A stretch of 64,000 bases of DNA from Roseiflexus sp034432635 (GCA_034432635.1 DAOUBK010000071.1:1-64000); one strand, 5' to 3'; counted from the first letter of the stretch, positions 44,545 through 55,914 are shown. Numbers and translations: made by a program. The notes: generated from the letters alone by a model not told the origin.

Positions 44545-45270
44545 TTACCGCTCCACCACCGGCGCCAGTGCAGCGCGCTGGATTGCCAGCAGGCGGCGAA
44601 TGCCATCGGTTGCGAGATCGATCAGGGCATCGAACTCGGCGCGACTGACGGTGCGTGCCTCTGCCGTCGATTGTACCTCGACAATCGCGCCGTCATCGGT
44701 CAACACCAGGTTGCAATCCATATCGGCGACACTATCTTCGCTGTAGTCGAGATCGAGCAAGGCGCTGCCTGCGACGTAACCGGCGCTGACGGCGGCCACA
44801 GCGCGCTGCAGCGGATTGGACGCCAGTCGTCCCTCAGCGGTCATACGGTGCAGCGCCAGCGCCAGCGCCACATACCCGCCAGTGATCGACGCCGTGCGTG
44901 TACCGCCGTCCGCCTGGAGTACATCGCAGTCGACCGTGACCGTAAACCCGTCCAGCGCCTCGAGTGAGACCGCAGCACGCAGCGCACGCCCGATCAGGCG
45001 CTGAATCTCCTGGGTACGCCCCGAGACGCCACTGCGCTCACGGCGGGTGCGTTGCATTGTAGAACGTGGCAGCAAGGCGTATTCGCCGGTGACCCACCCG
45101 CGCTGCTGGCCACGCAGCCACTGGGGAACGCCCTCTTCGACACTGGCGGTGCAGAGTACACGAGTGTTTCCTATTTCGATCAGCGCCGATCCCTCGGCAT
45201 AGCCGTACGTATCGATACTGATCCGAACCGGACGCAGGTCAGCAGGCGCCCGTCCATCGTTACGAACCAT
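44545..45270 (-). CDS. rph: Ribonuclease PH
   Basis: 241 residues. A phosphorolytic 3'-5' exoribonuclease that trims tRNA 3' ends. Hallmarks are RPVRISIDTYGYAEGSALIEIGNTRVLCTASVEE, the phosphate/RNA-binding RRERSGVSGRTQEIQRLIGRALR, ADGGTRTASITGGYVALALAL, and LDLDYSEDSVADMDCNLV. CACAGGAGTTTGT precedes the ATG. It is divergent from the acetyltransferase gene with 76 bases between them. Confidence 0.96.
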   Translation of the reverse strand: MVRNDGRAPADLRPVRISIDTYGYAEGSALIEIGNTRVLCTASVEEGVPQWLRGQQRGWVTGEYALLPRSTMQRTRRERSGVSGRTQEIQRLIGRALRAAVSLEALDGFTVTVDCDVLQADGGTRTASITGGYVALALALHRMTAEGRLASNPLQRAVAAVSAGYVAGSALLDLDYSEDSVADMDCNLVLTDDGAIVEVQSTAEARTVSRAEFDALIDLATDGIRRLLAIQRAALAPVVER

Positions 45271-45292
45271 ACAAACTCCTGTGAACCTTCAA

Positions 45293-45301
45293 TGGTATAA
45301 T
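45293..45301 (+). promoter_or_regulatory. Extended -10 promoter for the acetyltransferase
   Basis: TGGTATAAT is an extended -10 element 46 bases before the ATG; the -35 region is weak. Confidence 0.55.
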
Positions 45302-45346
45302 CGACGTTGTGCAAGATTTCACGTTTGATTCCAACAGGAGCTGCCA

Positions 45347-45895
45347 ATGACGACTGCCCCTCCACAAGTTCCGTTCAGCGCAACGCTGCGCGATAGGCGA
45401 ACGGTCATGATCCGTCTGCTGGAAGCCGGTGACAACGAGCGGCTGATTGCACTTGGCGCGGCATTGCCGCAGAACGACTGGCTGCACGCGGAGAATGATC
45501 TCCGCAGCCCGGACATGGTTGCGCGCCTGGTCAATGCGCGCGATGCCGAGCACTGGCGTCAGATTGTTGCGGTTGCGCCAGATGGCGCAATTGTGGCATA
45601 TGCTTCGGCACGCCTGTTGCCGGCGCGTTCGAGCCACGTGGCAGACATTCAGTTGATCGTGGGTGAAGCATGGCGTCGCTGCGGCCTAGGCACCGTCATG
45701 GCGGGTGAGATCGTCGCTCATGCACGCAAACTTGGGGCGGCAAAAGTGTTCGTCGATATGGTCGAGGAACAAACAGCCGGACAGGCCATTTTCACCCGCC
45801 TGGGTTTCAAACTCGAAGGGCGACTGGTGAACCATATCCGCGATCGCCAGGGGAAGCTGCACAACCTGGTCGTACTGGCGTATCACGTCAACTAA
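45347..45895 (+). CDS. GNAT-family N-acetyltransferase
   Basis: 182 residues. The acetyl-CoA motif A reads IQLIVGEAWRRCGLGTVMAGEIVAHARKLGAAKVFVDMVEEQ, followed by IFTRLGFKLEGRLVNHIRDRQGKLHNLVVLAY, as in GNAT domains. The acceptor is unknown; the C-terminal pattern resembles PatZ/Pat-type lysine acetyltransferases only weakly. AACAGGAGCTGCCA sets the start. It lies just past the convergent acs pair, and protein acetyltransferases often regulate Acs; that link is tentative. Confidence 0.8.
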   Translation: MTTAPPQVPFSATLRDRRTVMIRLLEAGDNERLIALGAALPQNDWLHAENDLRSPDMVARLVNARDAEHWRQIVAVAPDGAIVAYASARLLPARSSHVADIQLIVGEAWRRCGLGTVMAGEIVAHARKLGAAKVFVDMVEEQTAGQAIFTRLGFKLEGRLVNHIRDRQGKLHNLVVLAYHVN

Positions 45896-45942
45896 TCACG
45901 CAGTGCCGGCATGTCCCGGTGCGCACGCCAACCCGCAAGGGC

Positions 45943-45981
45943 GACGTCCGGCACTCCATGCTCCGCAGAGCGCCGGACGTC
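45943..45981. terminator. Bidirectional hairpin between convergent genes
   Basis: GACGTCCGGC (45943-45952) and GCCGGACGTC (45972-45981) form a perfect 10-bp stem with a 19-base loop between the acetyltransferase and acs stops. There is no T-run, so termination strength is uncertain. Confidence 0.45.
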
Positions 45982-45996
45982 GTGTCCGACGTGGTT

Positions 45997-47949
<1,953 letters not shown>

Positions 47950-48001
47950 GCAGGTTCCTCCCTATGAATCATTTCTCTTATCAGACAACACCCGAATTCG
48001 T

Positions 48002-49921
48002 TTAGCCTTCCATGGTGCTGAGGTCGCCAAGCGGCTCGCCGAGCGCCTGGGCGCGCAGCACGCGACGCATAATCTTTCCTGAGCGTGTCTTGGGCAATGT
48101 CGGCGGGAAGGAGATCGTCTCCGGTTTGGCAATCGGCCCCATCACTTTACCGACGTGCGCTTTCAGTTCGTTGGCGAGTTCTTCGGACGGCGAATGGCCC
48201 GCGCGCAGCAACACAAAGGCGTGGATCGCATTCCCGCGCACTGGGTGCGGCAGCCCGATCACGGCGGCTTCTGCTACTGCCGGATGCGACACCAGCGCAC
48301 TCTCGACTTCAGCGGTGCCGAGGCGATACCCAGAGACCTTGATCACATCGTCGGTGCGACCGATGATCCAGATATACCCATCGGCATCGCGTTTTGCTGC
48401 ATCGCCGGTGAGATACCTGCCCGGATAGCGGCTCCAGTACTGCTCGATGTAACGCTGATCGTCGCCGTAGATGGTGCGCAGCATCGCGGGCCATGGGCGC
48501 GTGATGACCAGCGCCCCCTCGACACCCGGCGGTACGCTCTGACCCTGCTCATCGACGATATCAATTGCAACACCCGGCGCGGGGAAGCCGCACGAGCCGG
48601 GTTTCATCGGCAGGCAGGCAAAGTTGGAGAGCATCGGACGCGACGTTTCGGTCTGCCACCAGTTGTCGATCACCGGACACCGGCGCTGACCGATCACTTC
48701 GTAGAACCAGCGCCATGCTTCGGGGTTGAGCGGTTCACCGGCGCACGCCAGCAGACGCAGCGTGCTCAGATCGCGGCGTTTGGGCCAGGCATCGCCGTAG
48801 CGCATCAATCCGCGCACTCCAGTCGGTGCCGTGAACATCAACGTCACACCGTGTCGTTCGATCAGGTGCCACCAGCGGTCCGGGTAGGGGTAAGCGGGAG
48901 CGCCTTCGTACATCAGCGTTGTAATGCCGTGCATCAACGGTCCGTACAGCACAATCGAGTGCCCGACGATCCAGCCGGCGTCGGATGTGCAGAACAGGGT
49001 ATCTTCTTCCTTGAAGTCGAGCACATACTTCAGTGTGGTGTAGACATCGACCATGTACCCGCCGAGCGTATGCACCACTCCTTTGGGTTTGCCGGTGGAA
49101 CCGGACGTGTAAATGATGAAGAAGGGGTCTTCGGCGTCGAGGACTTCGCTCTCGCAGCGTGCGCTTGCGATTGGCAGCGCCATGAGTTCGTGCCACCAGT
49201 AGTCGCGCCCGCTACGAATATTGACCTGATGACCGGTGCGTCTGATTACCACACAGGTTTCGATGGAAGGCGCATGTTCGACTGCCTGGTCGGCGATCTC
49301 TTTGAGTTTGACGATCTTGCCGTTCAGCAGACTGCCGTCCGCCACTACCAGCACCTTCGCATGCGCGTCGTCGATACGGCTGCGTAATGCTTCGGTCGAA
49401 AGACCGCCGTAAACGACCGTGTGAACCGCGCCGATCCGGGCGCACGCCAGCATCGCTATCGCCTGTTCCGGGCAGCGACCGGTATAGATGGCGACCCGGT
49501 CGCCTTTGCGCACGCCAAGCGATTTGAGCACATTGGCGAATTTGTTGACGTCGCGGTAGAGTTGCCAGTAGGTGTAGGTGCGAACTTCACCATCTTCACT
49601 TTCCCAGATCAATGCCACCTTGTTTTTGCGCCAGGTTTGCACATGCCGATCAAGGGCGTTGTACGCCAGGTTCGTCTTGCCGCCGACGAACCACTTGTAG
49701 AATGGTGCGTTGCTGTCGTCGAGCACCGTGTGGAACGGCTCGAACCAGTGCAGCGCCTGCGCTGCCTCTGCCCAAAACCCCTGCGGATCTTCGATCGAAC
49801 GGCGATAGACTGCCTCATAGTCGGTCAGGTTCGCGATGCGTGCTGCCTCTTCCAGCGGATTGACAACAACGTCAGCGGTTTCGACGCTGTTGGTCGAACC
49901 AATCGCGTGGGTGAGAGCCAT
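48002..49921 (-). CDS. Second acyl-CoA synthetase (Acs paralogue, altered acyl pocket)
   Basis: 639 residues, clearly homologous along its length to the neighbouring acsA: YTSGSTGKPKGVVHTLGGYM, DNWWQTETSR, KTRSGKIMRRVLRA. Pocket positions differ: GWIVGHSI instead of GWVTGHSY and LLACAGEP instead of LLGSVGEP, while the Trp of WWQTE is kept. In bacterial Acs these positions set acetate preference, and smaller side chains at the GSVGEP valine allow propionate. Acceptance of a longer acid such as propionate is inference. AGGTGAACGA precedes the ATG. A TnpB insertion ends 18 bases upstream. Confidence 0.88.
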   Translation of the reverse strand: MALTHAIGSTNSVETADVVVNPLEEAARIANLTDYEAVYRRSIEDPQGFWAEAAQALHWFEPFHTVLDDSNAPFYKWFVGGKTNLAYNALDRHVQTWRKNKVALIWESEDGEVRTYTYWQLYRDVNKFANVLKSLGVRKGDRVAIYTGRCPEQAIAMLACARIGAVHTVVYGGLSTEALRSRIDDAHAKVLVVADGSLLNGKIVKLKEIADQAVEHAPSIETCVVIRRTGHQVNIRSGRDYWWHELMALPIASARCESEVLDAEDPFFIIYTSGSTGKPKGVVHTLGGYMVDVYTTLKYVLDFKEEDTLFCTSDAGWIVGHSIVLYGPLMHGITTLMYEGAPAYPYPDRWWHLIERHGVTLMFTAPTGVRGLMRYGDAWPKRRDLSTLRLLACAGEPLNPEAWRWFYEVIGQRRCPVIDNWWQTETSRPMLSNFACLPMKPGSCGFPAPGVAIDIVDEQGQSVPPGVEGALVITRPWPAMLRTIYGDDQRYIEQYWSRYPGRYLTGDAAKRDADGYIWIIGRTDDVIKVSGYRLGTAEVESALVSHPAVAEAAVIGLPHPVRGNAIHAFVLLRAGHSPSEELANELKAHVGKVMGPIAKPETISFPPTLPKTRSGKIMRRVLRAQALGEPLGDLSTMEG

Positions 49922-49939
49922 TCGTTCACCTGCTACTTT

Positions 49940-51202
49940 CTAGGTGTTTCCGAGTGAACACCGTTGAAATTCCTGCCCTGAGTGCCCATCGGCTGACTCA
50001 TATCTGACAGGCGTAACTTTCCCGCTAGCCACGGGTAGGTTCATTTCAGTCGCCAGTCGTTCAAGATTCTTCGCTGCATTCACATCGCGGTCGTGGGTCG
50101 CGCCGCAGTTTGGAAACGTCCAGATGCGATCTTGCAAGGTTAGCACCGCGTGCTTCCAGCCGCACGCAGAACACATCTTGCTGCTCGGATACCACCGGTT
50201 GGCAATAACCAGTTGCGTACCGTAACGTTCCGCCTTGTACGCCAGACACTGACGGAACAATCCAAATCCGACATCGGCGATCGCGCGCGCCAGACGCTCA
50301 TTCGCCAGCATTCCTCGGCCGTTCACGCCTTCTATCGCCACCGCCTGGTTCTCACGACACAGGCGAGTCGTCACCTTGTGAACAAAATCCGCCCGGATGT
50401 GGGAGATGCGGACATGTAGTCGCGCCAGCGCGTCCGCCGCTTTCTGACGGTTGCGTGACACGGGCAGTCTGGTTCCTCTGGGTAACGACTGGTTTGGTTT
50501 CAGCCCAAGGGCACCTTTGGCTGCAACAAGCTTGCGCGTGACAGCATGACTGCGGATTCTGATCCGCCGTAGCGCCTGCTTCGACGGTCGAGGAGACGGG
50601 ATCGTTTCGCCGGTCGAAAGCGTCGCTGCCGTTGTGATGGCCAGGTCGACTCCAATGACGCCGTCGCCGCTGCGCTGACGATAGAAAACTGAGTCGGGCA
50701 CGTCCACCTGAATCGCGACAAACCAGCGGTCGGCGTTACACGAGACGGGGGCACTCATGCTCTTTCCCGGAAGCCGCAGCGCTTCGGTCATCTTCACAGC
50801 CCCAATCTTTGGCAGCCGTAACGTCTTTCCGTGGACGGAAAATTTGTCGTTGGCGACGTAGAAGCTGTCACGACCGCGCCCCTTCTTCTTGAACTGCGGC
50901 GGATGCACGTCTTTCCCGGATTTGAGGTCGGAGAAAAAGCGGTTCCACGCTTGCGCAAGATCGTCGAAAGGGCGCGCGTGGGCGTCCCGATGGATGGCAC
51001 GTAACCACGAAAACTGCTGGTACTTGATCGCATTGAACTGCTTCTTGAGCGCCATGACGTTTGGACGCTCGCCTGCGGCATACTGCCGATTCGATTCGGC
51101 CAGCGCCCAGTTCCAGACAAACCGCGCCGCGCCGCAGGCTTTCTTGAAATAGTCGACCTGTGCGAGCGTCGGTTTCAGGGCAATCCTGTGGGTCAGATGC
51201 AT
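49940..51202 (-). CDS. tnpB: TnpB, IS200/IS605-family RNA-guided nuclease/transposase accessory
   Basis: 420 residues. N-terminal HTH-like region (LTHRIALKPTLAQVDYFKKACGAARFVWNWAL), then RuvC residues Asp186 (GVDLAI), Glu291 (IEGVNGRG) and Asp373 (HDRDVNAAKN). The zinc finger keeps CSAC (344-347), but the second pair reads FPNC, with Phe363 replacing the usual Cys. No TnpA lies nearby. TnpB proteins cut DNA guided by an omega-RNA from the element's 3' end; here that end would lie between the stop and acs2 (49922-49990). GAGGTAGAACGCC precedes the ATG. Activity is doubtful because of the missing cysteine. Confidence 0.9.
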   Translation of the reverse strand: MHLTHRIALKPTLAQVDYFKKACGAARFVWNWALAESNRQYAAGERPNVMALKKQFNAIKYQQFSWLRAIHRDAHARPFDDLAQAWNRFFSDLKSGKDVHPPQFKKKGRGRDSFYVANDKFSVHGKTLRLPKIGAVKMTEALRLPGKSMSAPVSCNADRWFVAIQVDVPDSVFYRQRSGDGVIGVDLAITTAATLSTGETIPSPRPSKQALRRIRIRSHAVTRKLVAAKGALGLKPNQSLPRGTRLPVSRNRQKAADALARLHVRISHIRADFVHKVTTRLCRENQAVAIEGVNGRGMLANERLARAIADVGFGLFRQCLAYKAERYGTQLVIANRWYPSSKMCSACGWKHAVLTLQDRIWTFPNCGATHDRDVNAAKNLERLATEMNLPVASGKVTPVRYESADGHSGQEFQRCSLGNT

Positions 51203-51246
51203 GGCGTTCTACCTCTGAGTTGTGCATCCTCTGATCGCATCTTACA

Positions 51247-51264
51247 TGTTCGTTCACACGAACA
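51247..51264. other. Perfect hairpin, possible element end
   Basis: TGTTCGT, loop TCAC, ACGAACA. It lies 45 bases upstream of tnpB, where the left-end hairpin of IS200/IS605 elements is expected. The rest of 51203-51514 contains no gene that I can recognise. Confidence 0.4.
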
Positions 51265-51514
51265 AGGCTAGTGTCGTGATCCCGGCATCAATGCTGTGCG
51301 AACAAAGCGACTCGCGGCGAGCGCCCCTTGTCGCACGACATCGTGCTCTATAGGGCTTCAACAGAACTGTGCTTCTTGCGAAGGCAGGGATGTGTATACT
51401 GATTGTAAACACTCTACACCGGGTATGTCAAGCACGCATAAGAAAAGATTAAGGATCCTGTAAAATTGCGATGACAATGCAATTGTTTCTGCTTTGTCGC
51501 TGCGCATCCGTCCT

Positions 51515-52216
51515 TCACCGCAGGCACCCTCCAGCGCGCAGCAGGTCGCGCAGGCAAGGCGTACCTTCTGGTTGCACGGCGTTGATCTGCGCCAGGAAGA
51601 CCTGGGCTGTCGTCAGTGCGTCGTTGAGTGCGTTGTGCTCGGCGTACACAGGCAACCCTGCACTTTCTGCCAGGGCGCGCAGTTGCAGCGAGGGTTCCTG
51701 GTCGGCGCCATCGATGAGGCGCTGGTTGCGCTGAAAATGCCACGCCAAGCGCGCCGTGTCGATGGCAGGTCCACGTGGTTCGACGCGGTACAACCGTCGC
51801 AGCGTCTGACGCAGGAAGCCGATGTCAATATCGGCGACATGCACCACCAGCACCCGCCCGGTCAGGCGGCGGAGCAGCACGGGAATAACGTCGCCGGGTG
51901 GCGGCGCATGCTCCACGTCCTGGGGCAACAAGCCGTGGACACGGATGGCTTCTGGATTAACCGGTGCATCGTCCGGCGGGCGCACCAGCGTGTACCAGCG
52001 TTGATCCATGCGGATGCGCCCCTCGTCAATATCCACCAGCCCGATTGCCAGCAGTGCATCACGGCGCGGACTCAGCCCGGTGGTCTCGACATCGATCACA
52101 CTGTACGGCACGTCGCGCCAGGGAAGGTTGGGATCGGGACGGGGCGCATCGAGATAGGAGCTCACGACTTCAGGCAGATCGATCGGTCGGCGGCGAAACA
52201 GGAACATAGCAGCCAT
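51515..52216 (-). CDS. DnaQ-like 3'-5' exonuclease
   Basis: 233 residues. DEDD residues appear in YSVIDVETTGLSPRRDALL (ExoI), VVHVADIDIGFL (ExoII) and EHNALNDALTTAQVF (ExoIII, H-x4-D). An N-terminal ~35 residues precede the nuclease core. It lies one base past the stop of the CBS/nucleotidyltransferase gene in the same direction. Pairs of a DUF294 nucleotidyltransferase and a PolC-epsilon-like exonuclease are common in bacteria, which supports a joint nucleotide-related role; substrate unknown. An internal ATG at 52207 is an alternative start. Confidence 0.88.
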   Translation of the reverse strand: MAAMFLFRRRPIDLPEVVSSYLDAPRPDPNLPWRDVPYSVIDVETTGLSPRRDALLAIGLVDIDEGRIRMDQRWYTLVRPPDDAPVNPEAIRVHGLLPQDVEHAPPPGDVIPVLLRRLTGRVLVVHVADIDIGFLRQTLRRLYRVEPRGPAIDTARLAWHFQRNQRLIDGADQEPSLQLRALAESAGLPVYAEHNALNDALTTAQVFLAQINAVQPEGTPCLRDLLRAGGCLR

Positions 52217-52217
52217 C

Positions 52218-54089
52218 TCAGGCGAGCATACTGGTTTGATACGTGGCGGCGACTGCGCGTTGCACCACGGCGATGGCGCGCAGCGCCTCTTTCAACTCAC
52301 GCCGTTCGAGCGGCGTCAGTTTATCGACTTCGACCTGATTGCCGGGTTCGAGCCCCTGACGGAGTTGCTGATACTGCCAGCGCAGGCGGAGCAGCCCGAT
52401 CAGTTCGAAGGCGGCGATCAGTTCTTCGGCGCTGGTTTCGCCCAGGCTGCTGTGATTGGCCGCCTTGCGCAGGCGGGTAATGGTGTTGGTATCGGGCACG
52501 CCGGCTTCCAGCGCAAACAGGCGCGCCAGATCGACAATCATCGCCGTGCCGCGATACTTCAGATCGATCAGTCCGCGTTGATCACCGCGCCGTTCCAGCA
52601 CCAGTTGACGGAAGAAATTGATCGGCGCGGTTTGCCGCAACGCGGCGCGCGCCAGACGACCGAGGAAGACGCGATGGTCACGCGCACGCAGAATGATCGG
52701 GCGCAGCGACGCTTCAATGTCCAGCGTCCCGTAGACAGAGCGCAGATCGAAAAAGATGGCGGTGCGGAGCAACGCCTCTTCGTTGGGGACGCTGATCCAC
52801 TGGCGGAAATAGTTCTGCCAGACCGAGCGTGGCTGGCGCCACTGCGGGTTGGTTGCCATCACATTGCCGGGGCAACGCGGGAAACCACAGCGTACCAGTT
52901 GCTCGACAACCCGTTCCGCCAGCGCCGTGAAATAGGCTTCAGCCTCCTCCGGCGCATTATCGGCGTAGATCAGCGCGTTGTCCTGATCGGTGCGCAATGT
53001 TTGCTCGTAGCGTCCTTCGCTGCCCAGCACCAGCCAGGCGTAGGGGCATGGCGGCGGACCCAGCGCCGCTTCGGCATCACGAATGATATGCACCAGCAGG
53101 GCGTCGTGCGCCGCAGCCACAGCGCGCCCGATGTCACTCACCCGCGCCCCGGCGTCGAGCAACCCGCCGACCGTGGCGGTCACCTGATCGGTGTAGGCAC
53201 GCAGGTCTGCATCGCTGTGCGCCAGCGCCAGGCGTTGTGGCATCAGCAAGGGGTTGTTGCTCTGCAGGCGCAGGAAATCCCGGTAGTTGACAATGCCGAC
53301 GATCTGACCATCCTGGCTCAACGCCAGATGGCGCACCCCATGTTCGATCATCTTCAGCAGCCCCTCGAACACCAGGCTATCGGCCGGAACGGTGATCGCC
53401 GGCGCGCTCATCACCTGGGCAATCGGCGTATTGTAGTCGAGACCTTCGGCAACGACCCGATTGCGCAGGTCGCTGTCGGTCACAATGCCACTCCCGGCAT
53501 CGAGCATGCCGTAGGGCGGCAGATCGACGATCAGCGCCGACGCCTGCGCGTCGCGCATGCGCCGCACCGCCTCGAGAATCGTGGTATTGGGTGGAACGAC
53601 GACGAGCGGTTCGGTGATCAGGTCGCGGAGGCGCGTCTGGAACAGTTCGGGTGCGGCGGTGGCGTGGCGCTGCTGTAACGCCTGTTCGAGCCGTTCGGTG
53701 ATCGAGCGGGCAAAAAACTGCGCGAATGGCGGATAATCGCGCCGCAACTGGTGGAACAGCGCAGCCGGGAGCAGGTAACAGAGCGTCGCTTCACGTGCAC
53801 GTACTGTGCTGATCGGCGGTTTGCCCTGAATGAGCGAAACATAGCCAAAACACTCCCCTTCGCTCATGGTATCAGTCAACTCCACCACGCCGTCGCGTTC
53901 CCGCAACAGATCGACACTGCCGCGCCGGACGATGTACAGAAACGCTGCCGGCTTGCCGCCCTGCACCAGAATCTGCACTCCCTGCCCGAAATACTCGATC
54001 TGGATCGCCCCGGCGATACGCTGAATTTGGAGCAGGGGCAGCTGACTGAAAGGCGGATGCTCGAGCAGGAAGCGAACGATCTCTTCCAT
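52218..54089 (-). CDS. Cyclic-nucleotide/CBS/DUF294 nucleotidyltransferase
   Basis: 623 residues. Domain order: cNMP-binding (about 10-125: LLQIQRIAGAIQIEYFGQGVQILVQGG through YLLPAALF), a CBS pair (about 150-275, with TILEAVRRMRDAQASALIV and GIVTDSDLRNRVV), a DUF294 nucleotidyltransferase (VLGSEGRYEQTLRTDQDNALIY) and the DUF294 C-terminal helical domain. It resembles signal-transduction proteins that may uridylylate or adenylylate a partner. Start at 54089 follows AAGGTGGGACGCC; the longer frame would overlap recJ. Cotranscribed with recJ and the exonuclease. Confidence 0.88.
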   Translation of the reverse strand: MEEIVRFLLEHPPFSQLPLLQIQRIAGAIQIEYFGQGVQILVQGGKPAAFLYIVRRGSVDLLRERDGVVELTDTMSEGECFGYVSLIQGKPPISTVRAREATLCYLLPAALFHQLRRDYPPFAQFFARSITERLEQALQQRHATAAPELFQTRLRDLITEPLVVVPPNTTILEAVRRMRDAQASALIVDLPPYGMLDAGSGIVTDSDLRNRVVAEGLDYNTPIAQVMSAPAITVPADSLVFEGLLKMIEHGVRHLALSQDGQIVGIVNYRDFLRLQSNNPLLMPQRLALAHSDADLRAYTDQVTATVGGLLDAGARVSDIGRAVAAAHDALLVHIIRDAEAALGPPPCPYAWLVLGSEGRYEQTLRTDQDNALIYADNAPEEAEAYFTALAERVVEQLVRCGFPRCPGNVMATNPQWRQPRSVWQNYFRQWISVPNEEALLRTAIFFDLRSVYGTLDIEASLRPIILRARDHRVFLGRLARAALRQTAPINFFRQLVLERRGDQRGLIDLKYRGTAMIVDLARLFALEAGVPDTNTITRLRKAANHSSLGETSAEELIAAFELIGLLRLRWQYQQLRQGLEPGNQVEVDKLTPLERRELKEALRAIAVVQRAVAATYQTSMLA

Positions 54090-54100
54090 GGCGTCCCACC

Positions 54101-55822
54101 TTACCGCGCGCTCCTGAAATCTTTGATGTTCAACTGGAGTGACGCGCTTCCGTTCCACTCATCAGCTTCGAGCGTGTAAACAATATCGATCCAGCGCGGC
54201 TGTTCGAAGTAGCGCGCCAGATGACCGAAACGAAACGCAATGGCGTCGAAGGGTCCACCCCCATCGGCGCCGATCAACCGCAGTTTCAGGTGCTGTCCCT
54301 CGCTGCCCCGTGGCCACGCACCGGTGACCTGCAGGCGTCGGCTCATCAACACCGGTTGCGGATTGCCGTGTCCGAACGGTTCGAGTTTTGCCAGTTCGCC
54401 CAGCAGTTCATACGACAGCGAGGCGGGCGGAACTTCCGCATCGATCCTGATACCCGGCATCAACAGATCATCGCTCAGATGGCGTGCCGCATAGCGGAGC
54501 AGGCGTTCTTCGAGCGCCGGCAACCGGTCGGTGGCGATGGTGAACCCGGCTGCTTCGGTATGCCCGCCAAAACGCTCGAACAGATCGGCGCAGTCGGTCA
54601 GTGCATCAATGATGCTGAAGCCGGGCACCGAGCGCGCCGAACCACGCGACCACTGCTCACCGCGTTCGATCAGGATGGTCGGGCGCCCATACTCCTCGAC
54701 CAGACGCGCCGCCACCAGACCGACGACGCCGGCCGGGTACCCGGCGTCATCGAGGATGATCAGCCGATGGTTCTGTTTGCCGAGCGCCCGGATCTGCGCG
54801 CTGGCCTGTTCGTGAACAGTCTTCGACAATTCCTGGCGCTGACGGTTCTGCAGATTCAGTTCGTGCGCCAGGCGTTGGGCGGTCTCAAACTCTTCCGCGA
54901 GCAGGAGTTCGTAACTCAGCCGCGCGTTATCGATGCGACCGGACGCATTCAGGCGCGGTCCCAACCCGAAACTGATGTCGGTCGAGGTTACCCTGCCGGG
55001 GGTCATGCCCGCCGCCTGGATCAGGGCGCGCACCCCTGGTCGCTGCGCCGCGTTGAGCGCCTTCAGCCCGTGCGTCACCAGCACGCGATTCTCGCCGATC
55101 AGCGGTCCCATGTCGGTCACCGTACCCAGGGCGACCACATCGAGCAGATCGTCCTTCTGCAGGCCGGAACGGAAGCCGCGCCGCGCCAGTGCGCGCACCA
55201 GTTGAAAGGCGATCCCGACGCCGACCAGATGTTTGAACGGATAGGAACATTCCGGCTGGCGGGGGTTGATGATCGCTACGGCGTCTGGCAGACGCGATGG
55301 CGGGTGGTGATGATCGGTAATGATCAGATCGATGCCGACTGCGCGCGCATAAGCGGCTTCGCGCACATTGCTGATGCCGCAATCGACGGTGATCAGCAGG
55401 TGAACCCCTTCACGGGCAAGCGCATCGATTGCAGCGATGTTCAGACCATACCCCTCGCGGGTACGGTGCGGAACGTAGGGCTGGATCAACCCGCCCATGG
55501 CGCCGATCGCCTGCACCAGCAGCGTCACTGCCGTCACGCCATCGGTATCGTAATCGCCGTACACAGCCATCAACTCATGGTGATGAATGGCTGCGGCAAT
55601 CCGCTGCACGGCAGTCTCCATCCCGTGCATGCGGAAGGGATCGTGCAGGTGATAGTCGGTGGCGAAGAACTCGCGTAGCGCGGCATCGCTGTGCAACCCG
55701 CGCTGATACAGCAACGCCGCAATCAACGGCGGCAATCTGCCATTGTGAGCAGCGATGAACTCAGGCGGTGTCTCGAGCACGTGCCAGCGTTTATTGCGGG
55801 CGGATAATCGAGGTGTAGACAT
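54101..55822 (-). CDS. recJ: Single-stranded-DNA-specific exonuclease RecJ
   Basis: 573 residues. DHH-family motifs VYGDYDTDGVTAVTLL, DCGISNVREAAYARAVGIDLIITDHHHPP, and IINPRQPECSYPFKHLVGVGIAFQL; then DHHA1 features GYPAGVVGLVAARLVEEYGRPTILIE and SIDAL-type GGHTEAAGFTI, and a C-terminal OB-like region. It degrades 5' single-stranded ends in recombination and mismatch repair. A TATAAT lies about 36 bases before the ATG. First gene of recJ-CBS/DUF294-exonuclease, a DNA-metabolism group. Confidence 0.95.
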   Translation of the reverse strand: MSTPRLSARNKRWHVLETPPEFIAAHNGRLPPLIAALLYQRGLHSDAALREFFATDYHLHDPFRMHGMETAVQRIAAAIHHHELMAVYGDYDTDGVTAVTLLVQAIGAMGGLIQPYVPHRTREGYGLNIAAIDALAREGVHLLITVDCGISNVREAAYARAVGIDLIITDHHHPPSRLPDAVAIINPRQPECSYPFKHLVGVGIAFQLVRALARRGFRSGLQKDDLLDVVALGTVTDMGPLIGENRVLVTHGLKALNAAQRPGVRALIQAAGMTPGRVTSTDISFGLGPRLNASGRIDNARLSYELLLAEEFETAQRLAHELNLQNRQRQELSKTVHEQASAQIRALGKQNHRLIILDDAGYPAGVVGLVAARLVEEYGRPTILIERGEQWSRGSARSVPGFSIIDALTDCADLFERFGGHTEAAGFTIATDRLPALEERLLRYAARHLSDDLLMPGIRIDAEVPPASLSYELLGELAKLEPFGHGNPQPVLMSRRLQVTGAWPRGSEGQHLKLRLIGADGGGPFDAIAFRFGHLARYFEQPRWIDIVYTLEADEWNGSASLQLNIKDFRSAR

Positions 55823-55857
55823 ACCAGCGTACTCTCTGCACTTTTAAGTATGCGCCT

Positions 55858-55863
55858 ATTATA
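55858..55863 (-). promoter_or_regulatory. -10 box for recJ
   Basis: TATAAT on the reverse strand, 36 bases before the recJ ATG; the -35 region is not clear. Confidence 0.4.
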
Positions 55864-55914
55864 ACGTGAATTCGGGTATGGCGAGGCGCTCCGGACGTAA
55901 GGCGACCATCCCGC

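Noticed and set aside
54221..55678. 485-codon open frame antisense to recJ
   Set aside because: It is a shadow of recJ; recJ carries all DHH motifs over the same bases.
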